Assembly (NCBI RefSeq): GCF_023898315.1
Contig: NC_064615.1
Coordinates: 1,185,831,413-1,185,895,412 of the forward strand
Direction: 5' to 3'
DNA length: 64,000 bases
Source: Schistocerca nitens
Lineage: Eukaryota > Arthropoda > Insecta > Orthoptera > Acrididae
The notes under the pieces were generated by a model that was not told the DNA's origin, searched no databases, and was given only the letters and a program-made list of their open reading frames with translations. The first letter of the stretch is position 1, and each line of letters begins with the position of its first letter. Positions 43,580 to 54,269 of the stretch are shown one piece after another. The position numbers and the translations under genes were made by a program.

Positions 43580-44780
43580 GTTGTGGTCTTCAGTCCTGAG
43601 ACTGGTTTGATGCAGCTCTCCATGCTACTTTCTATCCTGTGCAAGCTTCTTCATTTCCCAGTACCTACTGCAACCTACATCCTTCTGAATCTGATCAGTA
43701 TATTGATCTCTTGGTCTCCCTCTACGATTTTTACCCTCCACGCTGCACTCCAATACTAAATTGGTGATCCCTTGATGCCTCAGAACATGTCCTACCAACC
43801 AATCCCTTCTTCTAGTCAAGTTGGGCCACAAACATCTTTTCTCCCCAATCCTATTCCATACCTCCTCATTAGTTATGTTATCTACCCATATAATCTTTAG
43901 CATTCTTCTGTAGCACCACATTTCGAAAGCTTCTATTCTCTTCTTGTCCAAATTATTTATCGTCCATGTTTCACTTCCATACATGGCTACACTCCATACA
44001 AATACTTTCAGAAATGACTTCCTGACACTTAAATCTATACCCGATGTTATCAAATATCTCTTCTGCAGAAACGCTTTCCTTGCCATTGCCAGTCTACATT
44101 TTATATCCTCTCTACTTCGACCATTATCAGTTATTTTGCTCCCCAAATAGCAAAACTCCTTTACTACTTTAAGTGTCTCATTTCCTAATCTAATTCCCTC
44201 AGCATCACCTGACTTAATTCGACTAAATTCCATTATCCTCGTTTTGCTTTTGTTGATGTTCATCATATATCCTCCTTTCAAGACGCTATCCATTCCATTC
44301 AATTGCCCTTCCAAGTCCTTTGCCGTCTATGACAGAATTACAATGTCATCGGCAAACCTCAAAGTTTTTATTTCTTCTCCATGAATTTTAATTCCTACTC
44401 CAATTTTTTCTTTTGTTTCCTTCACTGCTTGCTCAATATACAGATTGGATAACATCGGGGAGAGGCTACAACCCCGTCTCACTCCCTTCCCAACCACTGC
44501 TTCCCTTTCATAACTGCCATCTGGTTTCTGTACAAATTGTAAATAGCCTTTCGCTCCCTGTATTTTACCGCTGCCACCTTCAGAATTTGAAAGAGAGTAT
44601 TCCAGTCAACATTGTCAAATGATTTCTCTAAATCTACAAATGCTAGAAACGTAGGTTTGCCTTTCCTTAATCTAGCTTCTAAGATAAGTCGTAGGGTCAG
44701 TATTGCCTCACGTGTTCCAACATTTCTACGGAATCCAAACTGATCTTCACCGAGGTCAGCTTCTACTAGTTTTTCCATTC
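43580..44780 (-). pseudogene. RTE-F RT palm, thumb and C-terminus
   Basis: After the transposon, the minus strand resumes with MEKLVEADLGEDQFGFRRN, AFVDLEKSFDNVDWNTLF (motif A), a broken QGCSLSP-like region near 44480, and a FADDIVILS-type motif near 44350 interrupted by a stop. Next come LNGMDSVLKGGYMMNINKSK, VVKEFCYLGSKITDNGR, SVAMYGSETWTINNLDKKR and WCYRRMLKIIWVDNIT, down to RGRPRDQYTDQIQKDVGC. The frame is nearly continuous from 44314 to 43625. Confidence 0.88.
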
Positions 44781-44804
44781 GTCTGTAAAGAATCCGCGTT
44801 TGTA

Positions 44805-46121
44805 CAGGGCTATTACAAATGATTGAAGCGATTTCATAAATTCACTGTAGCTCCATTCATTGACATATGGTAACGACACACTACAGATACGTAGAAAAAC
44901 TCATAAAGTTTTGTTTGCCTGAAGCCGCACTTCAGGTTTCTGCCGCCAGAGTGCTCGAAAGCGCAGTGAGACAAAATGGCGACAGGAGCCGAGAAAGCGT
45001 ATGTCGTGCTTGAAATGCACTCACATCAGTCAGTCATAACAGTGCAACGACACTTCAGGACGAAGTTCAACAAAGACAACCAACTGCTTACTCCATTCGG
45101 CGATGGTATGCGCAGTTTAAAGCTTCTGGATGCCTCTGTAAGGGGAAATCAACGGGTCGGCCTGCAGTGAGCGAAGAAACGGTTGAACGCGTGCGGGCAA
45201 GTTTCACGCGTAGCCCGCGGAAGTCGACGAATAAAGCAAGCAGGGAGCTAAACGTACCACAGCCGACGGTTTGGAAAATATTACGGAAAAGGCTAATGCA
45301 GAAGCCTTACCGTTTACAATTGCCACAAGCCCTGACACCCGACGACAAAGTCAAACGCTTTGAATTTTCCGCGCGGTTGCAACAGCTCATGGAAGAGCAT
45401 GCGTTCAGTGCGAAACTTGTTTTCAGTGACGAAGCAACATTTTTTCTTAATGGTGAAGTGGACAGACACAATGTGCGAATCTGGGCGGTAGAGAATCCTC
45501 ACGCATTCGTGCAGCAAATTCGCAATTCACCAAAAGTTTTAGTGTTTAGTGAAATCTCACGGTTTAAAGTTTACGACCCCTTTATCTTCTGCAAAAAAAC
45601 GTTACAGGACACGTGTATGTGGACATGCTGGAAAATTGGCTCATGCCACAACTGGAGATCGACAGCGCCGACTTCATCTTTCAACAGGATGGTGCTCCAC
45701 CGCACTTCCATCATGATATTCGGCATTTCTTAAACAGGAGATTGGAAAACCGATGGATCAGCAATTCATATCATCGCCTCCACGCTCTCCCGACTTAACC
45801 CCATGCGATTTCTTTCTGTGGGGTTATGTGAAAGATTCAGTGTTTAGACCTCCTCTACCAAGAAACGTGCCAGAACTGCGAGCTCGCATCAACGATGCTT
45901 TCGAACTCATTGATGGGGACATGCTGTGCCGAGTGTGGGAGGAACTTGATTATCGGCTTGGTGTCTGCCGAATCACTAAAGGGGCACATATCGAACATTT
46001 GTGAATGCCTAAAACAACTTTTTGAGTTTTTGTATGTGTGTGCAAAGCATTGTGAAAATATCTCAAATAATAAAGTTATTGTAGAGCGGTGAAATCGCTT
46101 CAATCATTTGTAATAACCCTG
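44805..46121 (+). mobile_element. Mariner G: Tc1/mariner-superfamily transposon
   Basis: Terminal inverted repeats of about 32 bp (44805-44836 and 46090-46121) start CAGGG and match with one mismatch. TA flanks both ends (44803-44804 and 46122-46123). The uninterrupted version of the site is present in RTE-1, where the homologous TA is at 11534-11535. The element is 1317 bp and carries a broken transposase. It is the youngest layer of this branch of the nest. Confidence 0.95.
44976..46004 (+). pseudogene. Mariner G transposase (broken)
   Basis: Pieces in three frames: MATGAEKAYVVLEMHSHQSV with QRHFRTKFNK (N-terminal helix-turn-helix of the DUF4817 type), then SEETVERVRASFTRSPRKST and NVPQPTVWKILRKRL. 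The first catalytic aspartate is in LVFSDEATFFLNGEVDRHN, the second in IFQQDGAPPHFHHDIRHFL, and the third in SPDLTPCDFFLWGYVKDSVF. The nucleotide distance between the second and third aspartates is 116 nt plus a frameshift, equal to about 39 residues, which is longer than the 34 of classical mariner. C-terminal ELRARINDAFELIDGD and VWEELDYRLGVCRITKGAHI close it. Frameshifts lie near 45100, 45600 and 45760. It would cut and paste the element at TA sites. Confidence 0.9.
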
Positions 46122-46141
46122 TATTTTGCAGCCGTGACTTA

Positions 46142-47855
46142 TTAGACTGATAGTTCGGTAATTTTCACATCTGTCAACACCTGCTTTCTATGGGATTGGA
46201 ATATTATATTCTTCTCTAAGTCTGAGGGTATTTCGCCTGTCTCATACATTTTGCTCACCAGATGGTAGAGTTTTGTCAGGACTGGCTCTCCCAAGGCTGT
46301 CAGTAGTTCTAATGGAATGTTGTCTACTCCCGGGGCCTTGTTTCGACTCAGGTCTTTCAGTGCTCTGTCAAACTCTTCACGCAGTATCATATCTCCCATT
46401 TCATCTACATCCTCTTCCATTTCCATAATATTGTCTTCAAGTACATCGCCCCTGTATAGACCCTCTATATACTCCTTCCACCTTTCTGCTTTCCCTTCTT
46501 TGCTTCGAACTGTGTTTCCATCTGAGCTCTTGATATTCATACAAGTGGTTCTCTTTTCTCCAAAGGTCTCTTTAATTTTCATGTAGGCAGTATCTATCTT
46601 ACCCCTAGTGAGATAAGCCTCTATATCCTTACATTTGTCCTCTAGCCACGTCTGCTTAGCCATTTTGCACTTCCTGTCGATCTCATTTTTGAGACGTTTG
46701 TATTCCTTTTTGCCTGCTTCATTTACTGCATTTTTATATTTTCTCCTTTCATCAATTAAATTCAATATTTCTTCTGTTACCCAAGGAGTTCTACTAGCCC
46801 TCGTCTTCTTACCTACTTGATCCTCTGCTGCCTTCACTATTTCATCCCTCAAAGCTACCCATTCTTCTTCTACTGTATTTCTTTCCCCATTCCTGTCAAT
46901 TGTTCCCTTATGCTATCCCTGAAACTCTGTACAACCTGTGGTTTAGTCAGTTTATCCAGGTCCCATCTCCTTAAATTCCCACCTTTTTACAGTTTCTTCA
47001 GTTTTAATCTACAGTTCATAACCAAGAATCATGATTGTGGTCAGAGTCCACATCTGCCCCTGGAAATGTCTTACGATTTAAAACCTGGTTCCTAAATCTC
47101 TGTCTTACCATTATAAAATCTGTCTGAAACCTGTCAGTATCTACAGGCTTCTTCCATGTATACAGCCTTCTTTTATGATTCTTGAACCAAGTGTTAGCTA
47201 TGATTAAGTTGTGCTCTGTGCAAAATTCTACCAGGCGGCTTCCTCTTTCATTTCTTACCCCCAATCCATATTCACCTACTATGTTTCTTTCTCTCCCTTT
47301 TCCTACTACCGAATTCCAGTCACCCATGACTATTAAATTTTCGTCTCCCGTCACTATCTGAATAATTTCTTTGATTTCATCATACATTTCTTCAATTTCT
47401 TCGTCATGTGCAGAGCTATTTGGTATATAAACTTTTACTACTGTAGTAGGCGTGGGGTTGGTGTCTATCTTGGCCACAATAATGCGTTCACAATGCTGTT
47501 TATTGTAGCTTATCCGCATTCCTATTTTCCTATTCATTATTAAACCTACTCTTGCATTACCCCTATTTGATTTTGTATTTATAACCCTGTATTCACCTGA
47601 CCAAAAGTTTTGTTCCTCCTGCCACCGAACTTCGCTAATTCCCACTATACCTAACTTTAACCTACCCATTTCCCTTTTTAAATTTTCTAATCTACCTGCC
47701 CGATTAAGGGATATGACATTCCACGCTCCGATCCATAGAACGCCAGTTTTCTTTCTCCTGATAACGACATCCTCTTGAGTAGTCCCCGCCCGGAGATCCA
47801 AATGGGGGACTATTTTACGTCCGGAATATTTTACCCAAGAGGACGCCATCATCAT
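46142..47855 (-). pseudogene. RTE-F endonuclease and N-terminal RT
   Basis: Begins MMMASSWVKYSGRKIVPH at 47855. The 279-codon frame holds IGAWNVISLNRAGR, LGIVGISEVRWQEE, VGLIMNRKIGMRI, VKVYIPNSSAHDEEIEEM, LIVMGDWNSVVGKG and FIMVRQRFRNQVLN, and stops at 47016 just after DVDSDHN, by a frameshift. The next frame (46852-46142) carries the linker and the start of RT (EFDRALKDLSRNKAPGVDNI, LTKLYHLVSKMYETGEIPSD), then is cut just after the YRTISLISHS region by the mariner insertion. Compared with RTE-1 it lacks the two early stops. Confidence 0.88.
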
Positions 47856-48576
47856 TTAACCATACAGTAAAGCTGCATGCCCTCGAGAAAAATTACGGCT
47901 GTAGTTTCCCCTTGCTTTCAGCCGTACCAGCACAGCAAGGCCGTTTTGGTTAGTGTTACAAGGCCAGATCAGTCAATCATCCAGACTGTTGCCCCTGCAA
48001 CTACTGAAAAGGCTGCTGCCCCTCTTCAGGAACCACACGTTTGTCTGGCCTCTCAACAGATGCCCCTCCATTGTGGTTGCACCTATGGGTCGGCTATTTG
48101 TATCACTGAGACATGCAAGCCTCCCCACCAACGGCAAGGTCCATGGTTCACCATGAATAACCATTTTTATTTGACTGTGTTGATCACACAACACAGATAC
48201 TTTATGTTGGCTTATTTCACCTCTTTATGGTGATATCTATCACATAATCTACAAGGTTCATGAGAGAATAGTATGCTTGAACTGAAATACTTTTGTAACA
48301 TCAGTGATGATATAGGAGTTAGTGCTATGATTATTCTAATATGAGAAAATGTTTTAACTATGGTACTATTTTATAGTAAATTTCTGGGCAACAAACCGAT
48401 ATACGTGTTTATGTAATTTATGTTGTGAGACAAAGGAGGGAGTCAATGGGTGATGTAAGAATGAACAATTTACTAGAGTTGTGATAAAAAGTTGTATACA
48501 AGCCAAGACAGTGATTCAATTTCTGTATCGGACTGACAAGTGAACCAGGGTACACTTGTACGTCCTGGCGGGGTAT

Positions 48577-49245
48577 TGTAATGTAATCAACCGTCGGAGA
48601 TAAAGCTTATCTCATGCGAAAACTACGATGCCCACAGTAAAGAGTTGAGGAAATTTCATTATTTTGCCAGAAAACGTTAATTATGAATATTTTCTTTTGT
48701 GATAAATAATGTTTATATGTATTTTTGGAGTTTATTAAGGTTAGTAGACCAAAGAATCTAGAATGCAGAAATGTCTGCAACTTCTGAGCACATGTTGGCT
48801 TGCCAGCCACTTCTTTGTCAGTATTGGAGGCAGATGGACGTGCTTATGTGACAAGTGCAGTATAATGGATTCAGATTATCAATGTTCATAATGAAAATGG
48901 TGTAGTTCCTAACAGAAAGTACGAATAAATATAATTTTTAGCTGAAAGTATTTCAGATCCGATGGTGTTTATTTCAAACAAGAAGAAAACCCAGGCCATG
49001 CTTGTTGGAATGATTATTTTGAAGACAAAACTAAGAGAACCCCCCAGAGAAACGAGATCTGCAGTGGGTAATCTTTCAGCAGCTACTAAAAAAAATTTGT
49101 CATGCTGAAATTGTGCTGGAACTGGTCGTATTATTCTCATTCAAAAACACGTGGTGAGTGTGTGGTCCTGCCACGATATACCGCATAAGATTCCACATGC
49201 AATATCTCAGTTATCTAAGAAACGAGAAAGATAGTAACCAGTATA
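48577..49245 (+). repeat. 3' LTR of Gypsy-E
   Basis: It begins TGTAATGTAATCAACCGTCG after a G-rich tract (TGGCGGGGTAT at 48566-48576) that may be the polypurine tract, and ends near CCAGTATA. Aligned to 36172-36857 with visible divergence. Confidence 0.88.
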
Positions 49246-49889
49246 AGGCGCATACGGACTGGCCTACCCCACAAGGGACCTTATCCACACAAGTATTAAG
49301 AGAATTAGTACAGTAAAAGGCTGAACCTCATTTGAAAGTACTGTGGATGAACAAATGGAATATTTCATTATTCTATGGTGTGTAGATGATGGATTTTAGC
49401 AACAGAAAAAAATACTTCATTCTATTCCCTGTCACCATTCCTTCTAGAGCAGTAGGATTCCCAGAAGACTTCAGAGAGGCAGGACTAAGCATGGCTGTTT
49501 GACTTTGTTGGTTAACACGAATGAAAACTTCTACTCTCGTGTTAGCAATCTCGATTTACAGGTGCGTGAGTCAGACGAAATGTGAGGACAGTGGTTTACG
49601 CATGTCATCAAACCGTATATATGTATATTGTCCCTTCAATCTTGAAACTGAAGAAACAATTTTAATTGCTATCCTAGGTCAGATAATACTATTGCGTGAA
49701 CTCAAAGATTAAGAGAGCCACCTGCTCATGATAAATCTGTAAGAGACCAACAGCCTTAGAATGTTCAGAGAAAATGTCAAGTATTGTATATTTAAAATAT
49801 CATAATGTGTTATTATATGCGCCTCTCGTGCCGTCCCGGGAAACTTCCATCGTAATTATTATTCTAAAAATTATTAATTAATTAGTAGA
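49246..49889. other. Unassigned DNA right of Gypsy-E
   Basis: This may be the continuation of Gypsy-A past its interruption, or unrelated DNA. A 63-codon plus-strand frame at 49521-49712 has no recognised motif. Confidence 0.35.
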
Positions 49890-50112
49890 CTGTTCTAGAA
49901 TACTGTTTCTCCAAGTAGTGTCCTACGCCTTACTGATGTCAAAGAGTATACCAAGACAGTGATGTTTACGTAGGAAAGCCTGTTAAATAGATCCAGTCTA
50001 GAAGGGTCAGATTGTCGACAGCGGACTGAAATCTACGGAATCCACACTGAGAACGGCTAAGGAGTTAACTCGTCTCCAGAGCAGGCAACCAGACCAGGCA
50101 ACGCCTATCTAT
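49890..50112 (-). pseudogene. I-group LINE reverse transcriptase fragment
   Basis: Minus-strand translation with frameshifts gives an ALPGLVACS-like end of the fingers, FSVWIP, then LFNRLSYVNITVLVYSLTSV, equivalent to the QCGFRR and FLDVSKAYD regions of LINE-A at 2130-1900. It could be a continuation of LINE-H (51634-54906), from which it is separated by a Penelope-like insertion. It ends before motif B. Confidence 0.6.
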
Positions 50113-50339
50113 GTGCTCCGAGATCTTCGCTACACAGCTAATTCAGCTGCACCCTTGTCGACTATGTCTTGGATGAGCTTGCATATGCTCTCATAAACTC
50201 TGGTTTCCATGTTGTTTGCTGCTTCTGTCTGCATGCTGAGTAGCTTTCTGTTTAGTAAGTCCTCCTACTCGTGAAACAGCCTCATTTCGGTTTTCAGCCA
50301 CAGGTTTTCTGCTTTGTGCTTTATAAGTTTTTCTATGCT

Positions 50340-50583
50340 GCTGCTAGAACAAATTTTCACTTTTATTTCAACACCAGGTACACAGAGTACATTAAAGCCT
50401 ACACACACAACAAATACATCACGTCAGCAATAGCAACACACATACATAATACAGGACACCCATTCGGAAAAATAGAGCAAAATGTCAAAGTACTCCACCG
50501 AATAAATAAAGGATATAAAATGGATTTACTAGAAGAACTGGCGATTATTCTCATTACAGAAAACATGAAGATAAAATATTAAA
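50340..50583 (+). pseudogene. Penelope-like GIY-YIG endonuclease C-terminal fragment
   Basis: Encodes FNTRYTEYIKAYTHNKYITS, AIATHIHNTGHPFGKIEQ and LLEELAIILITENM before TAA at 50581-50583. In Penelope elements the GIY-YIG domain ends with RYxEHI, ...HI-xxxGH and LExxxI patterns like these. The upstream RT is absent. The following about 500 bp ends near ACGCGTCGTGCG and AAATAAAGAAAAA (51060-51092), which may be its 3' end. It lies between two parts of an I-group LINE. Confidence 0.55.
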
Positions 50584-51633
50584 CGAATTTCTTCTGATGT
50601 TTCGGTAGTATACTTAAATAAAAATAGTAAAACATAGAAATATCCACAATTGTAAAATCGATATAAATAAATTATGAGCCAAATTGTTAAGATAAATAAC
50701 CTCCGTACAAAGGCATATCATAATCTTGGAAGACCTATAATGTTATCTCTGTGGACTACTTGTAAGAAAATCTTTGTAACTGTTTTGTTTGTATAAGATG
50801 TTTTCGATGTTTAAAGTGTACATCAAGTTGTGTCTGATGTTTAGTGTGTGTGAGACTCTGTACAAATGGACCATTAGAAAACTGTAAGTAGAAATTCTTC
50901 TAAATTTCGCCACTAACTTCACGAAAAGAATCGATAACCAACTAAAAAATCGCGTAATTAAAATCTTCGAAATGAAGTATACTCTCACACATTGACAACA
51001 TCAATAGAAATGGCTTAATACACACAAAAACGCACTTGAAAATGGAAATTATTTCCCGAAACGCGTCGTGCGAAAAGTAAATAAAGAAAAATCGTGACTG
51101 GTAGCAGAAGATTTATTTATAAACATTCGAAGATGATTTCCATTGATGCTGTAGGCAAGTGCGGAAGCATGCGGTACCGGATTTTATGGTGGCTGTGTGC
51201 AATATATCCAGTGTGGGATCCTGCCTACTCGTGTAATATAACGTGCCTATTTAGCTGTTTCTCAGGTAGCTAGACGATATACAAGCAAACCGTATTAGTG
51301 GAGTTTATTTCAGTAATTGATTTATCAATACTTAACTTTGCCTTCTACACTGAAGTGTCGCAAGCAACTGGCGACATGCAAATAATCAAAGTCCTTCGCT
51401 ATGTGAAATGTCCATGCAAGTGACTGGTACGGACCACAAGTCACGGGTCTTGTGGCACGGTTCTACTAGCGCCACTCTTCTAGTCCTCTCTTCTAGTGCG
51501 GCCGAGGCAAGGCGGCGCGGCGCTTTTATTCTCTTCGTGTGGAGGCCGCTGCTGTCGTGGTGACGTCGTCCCGCAGCTCTCTCTGTTCTCCATCTTCGTG
51601 CCGGCGCTTGTCGTTACGCCGGACCAAGTAGTG

Positions 51634-52400
51634 TCAGACAGTGAGTTCCTGCTCCCACATGGAGAAAGGGCAGTTGTAAGACAGAATTGTTGGATCTGAA
51701 GTTCTACTTGCCTCTCTGTCGACCCGGAAAGTAGCGGTGAAAGGCTGAATCCCGTCTGGCATTCGCAGTAGTCCGTGAAAAATACTGTGCCGTCGTCTGA
51801 GCGATGTCTCCAGACGTTGTTTGGAGAAACCCCTGCTATTGGTAAAAAAGTGTGTACTAGAAATCCTCCTAATGACTTCCCATACTTTTGTAGAACAAGT
51901 GAAACGGTTGATGGAGTCCACGAACGCTTCCCGTGACCTTTTCTTGCTCTCCTTAATCGTACATCGAGCATTGGACCTTGTGAGATTGTCTGCTGTTGGG
52001 CAGTACTTAAACTGTCGAAGAGCTGCAAGCCTGTTCCGGACTGCTGAGTGGCACTCAGTGGCCCATCGAGAAACGTGTTGCCTCCTAACAGGACCTGAGG
52101 ACTTTGGTTCAGTAAGTCAGCAGCACGGCAGATCATTCGTGTGATGTGGTCCACCCATTTCTGAAAGCTGTTGCGATGTTCACACACAGCCAGGTGGCTG
52201 AACAGTGTCCAGTTAGCCCATTTCGGTGGCTTCTGTTGAGGTAATGCTCCATCCAGTAAGTCGGTCCACAGTGGGGAGTTCCCACTGGAAATGAAGGTCA
52301 TCGGTTGCTTCCCACTGAGCAGAGTCTGCAAGGGCAAGGCTGTAGAACGAGAGCAGCTCAGTTCTTCGAGACTAGATCGTTGGGGCAAGTATAGTTCGAG
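51634..52400 (-). pseudogene. LINE-H endonuclease end and RT start
   Basis: Frames at 52478-51921 give MGLELYLPQRSSLEELSCSR, WANWTLFSHLAV, WVDHITRMICRAADLLNQSP and QVLLGGNTFLDGPLSATQQS, then DSINRFTCSTKVWEVIRRIS (51921-51860) and ILSYNCPFSMWEQELTV (51690-51640). These mirror the segment of LINE-A between 3230 and 2570, in the same order. Frame changes and the neighbouring insertions destroy coding. Confidence 0.7.
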
Positions 52401-52410
52401 CCCCATAATA

Positions 52411-53817
52411 CACTCCTGGAAATTGAAATAAGAACACCGTGAATTCATTGTCCCAGGAACGGGAAACTTTATTGACACATTCCTGGGGTCAGATACATCA
52501 CATGATCACACTGGCAGAACCACAGGCACATAGACACAGGCAACAGAGCATGCACAATGTCGGCACTAGTACAGTGTATATCCACCTTTCGCAGCAATGC
52601 AGGCTGCTATTCTCCCATGGAGACGATAGTAGAGATGCTGGATGTAGTCCTGTGGAGTGGCTTGCCATACCATTTCCACCTGGCGCCTCAGTTGGACCAG
52701 CGTTCGTGCTGGACGTGCAGACCGCGTGAGACGACGCTTCATCCAGTCCCAAACATGCTCAATGGGGGACAGATCCGGAGATCTTGCTGGCCAGGGTAGT
52801 TGACTTACACCTTCTAGAGCACGTTGGGTGGCACGGGATACATGCGGACGTGCATTGTCCTGTTGGAACAGCAAGTTCCCTTGCCGGTCTAGGAATGGTA
52901 GAACGATGGGTTCGATGACGGTTTGGATGTACCGTGCACTATTCAGTGTCCCCTCGACGATCACCAGTGGTGTACGGCCAGTGTAGGAGATCGCTCCCCA
53001 CACCATGATGCCGGGTGTTGGCCCTGTGTGCCTCGGTCGTATGCAGTCCTGATTGTGACGCTCACCTGCACGGCGCCAAACACGCATACGACCATCATTG
53101 GCACCAAGGCAGAAGCGACTCTCATCGCTGAAGACGACACGTCTCCATTCGTCCCTCCATTCACGCCTGTCGCGACACTACTGGAGGCGGGCTGCACGAT
53201 GTTGGGGCGTGAGCGGAAGACGGCCTAACGGTGTGCGGGACCGTAGCCCAGCTTCATGGAGACGGTTGCGAATGGTCCTCGCCGATACCCCAGGAGCAAC
53301 AGTGTCCCTAATTTGCTGGGAAGTGGCGGTGCGGTCCCCTACGGCACTGCGTAGGATCCTACGGTCTTGGCGTGCATCCGTGCGTCGCTGCGGTCCGGTC
53401 CCAGGTCGACGGGCACGTGCACCTTCCGCCGACCACTGGCGACAACATCGATGTACTGTGGAGACCTCACGCCCCACGTATTGAGCAATTCGGCGGTACG
53501 TCCACCCGGCCTCCCGCATGCCCACTATACGCCCTCGCTCAAAGTCCGTCAACTGCACATACGGTTCACGTCCACGCTGTCGCGGCATGCTACCAGTGTT
53601 AAAGACTGCGATGGAGCTCCGTATGCCACGGCAAACTGGCTGACACTGACGGCGGCGGTGCACAAATGCTGCGCAGCTAGCGCCATTCGACGGCCAACAC
53701 CGCGGTTCCTGGTGTGTCCGCTGTGCCGTGCGTGTGATCATTGCTTGTACAGCCCTCTCGCAGTGTCCGGAGCAAGTATGGTGGGTCAATGTGTTCTTTT
53801 TTCCATTTCCAGGATTG
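52411..53817 (-). mobile_element. Tc1-family transposon in LINE-H
   Basis: Inverted termini CACTCCTGGAAATTG... (52411-52437) and CAATCCTGGAAATGG... (53791-53817, reverse complement) agree at 24 of 27 positions. They are flanked by TA at 52409-52410 and 53818-53819. The element is 1407 bp with a single transposase frame on the minus strand. It splits the endonuclease of LINE-H, whose coding blocks continue on either side. Confidence 0.95.
52566..53588 (-). pseudogene. Tc1 transposase with one internal stop
   Basis: Start ATG at 53588 (MPRQRGREPYVQLTDFERGR). An N-terminal helix-turn-helix pair follows: IVGMREAGWTYRRIAQYVGR with VSTVHRCCRQW, then TSQQIRDTVAPGVSARTIRN with RLHEAGLRSRTPLGR. The catalytic triad is D in VVFSDESRFCL, D in LLFQQDNARPHVS and E in SPDLSPIEHVWDW. 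By codon count 32 residues lie between the second D and the E, against 34 in classical Tc1. The frame is continuous over 340 codons except for TAG at 53178-53180 (codon 137, after AARLQ), where the family usually has tryptophan; TGG to TAG is a single change. A nearly intact, recently silenced transposase. Confidence 0.92.
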
Positions 53818-54250
53818 TACATTACGGGCACTGAAATTACTCAGTAGGAGAAACGGGCGGAAGAATCGTTCGATAAGGCCCGCGAAAGCCTCAGAGTCTA
53901 TTGCGTTCTGTGGAAGTAAGTACAGTGATGAGAATGTGATCTTCTGAACCACACGAACTGCAATGGCTACTGCTTTTAAGCCAATAATCGAAAGAGAGCA
54001 GAGGAGTGGAATGCATTATCGACAAACACTGCGACGCCTGTTTCGGCTCTGTTACCTGTCAGGTTATCCTCTCAGTGACAGGTATACCCCCGCAGGACAG
54101 GGCCGTCTAGGTTTTAAAATGTTTCTCGTAACCACAAGCACAGGGGGCGTACCTGTGCTGGCAGTCTCGGTTTCTCCGCATCTGTCCTGAACCCATTAAT
54201 GCTCCACTATAGGACGGGAGCAGTTTCGTCCTGACTTTCTGCCGGAGAGG
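53818..54250 (-). pseudogene. LINE-H endonuclease remnant
   Basis: Contains LPSYSGALMGSGQMRRNRDC at the start and AIDSEAFAGLIERFFRPFLL with LLSNFSARNV (53900-53830). The latter corresponds to the PFLVLGDFNAHNV block, with the catalytic aspartate changed to asparagine or serine. It is cut at ARNV by the Tc1 element. The remainder continues left of 52410. Confidence 0.7.
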
Positions 54251-54269
54251 GGAGCCTGCAACGGTTGGA

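Larger units (their letters stand above)
43571..48150 (-). mobile_element. RTE-F: second RTE LINE, carrying mariner G
   Basis: On the minus strand it runs from a leader equivalent to that of RTE-1 (about 48150-47856) through the endonuclease-RT frame to a (CAA) tail at 43571-43585. It has the same 3' sequence (CAGTCTCAGGACTGAAGAC) as RTE-1. A 1317-bp transposon splits its RT. It lies in the 3' untranslated part of Gypsy-E. No clear target-site duplication was found. It is a sister copy of RTE-1 and better preserved in the endonuclease region. Confidence 0.9.
36172..49245 (+). mobile_element. Gypsy-E: Ty3/Gypsy LTR retrotransposon with nested inserts
   Basis: LTRs at 36172-36857 and 48577-49245 start TGTAATGTAA and share most of their sequence, though clearly diverged. 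Between them on the plus strand lie gag, an acidic ORF, protease, RT-RNase H and integrase, ending at 43121. RTE-F (43571-48150) with mariner G inserted occupies the 3' untranslated part. The 5' LTR begins exactly where Gypsy-A integrase C-terminal coding stops (after IPHPG). I could not find a clean target-site duplication. LTR divergence and many frame breaks indicate a much older insertion than LTR-D. Confidence 0.85.

Noticed and set aside
36172-49245. Target-site duplication for Gypsy-E
   Set aside because: The flanks ccaggt and aggcgc share only three bases, so no duplication can be claimed. One end may be altered or the boundary misplaced.
49521-49712. Envelope-like ORF of a Gypsy element
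   Set aside because: Only 63 codons, with no signal peptide, membrane segment or cysteine pattern that supports it.
53098-53834. Plus-strand open frames of 128 and 155 codons
   Set aside because: They lie antisense to the Tc1 transposase and have no motifs.
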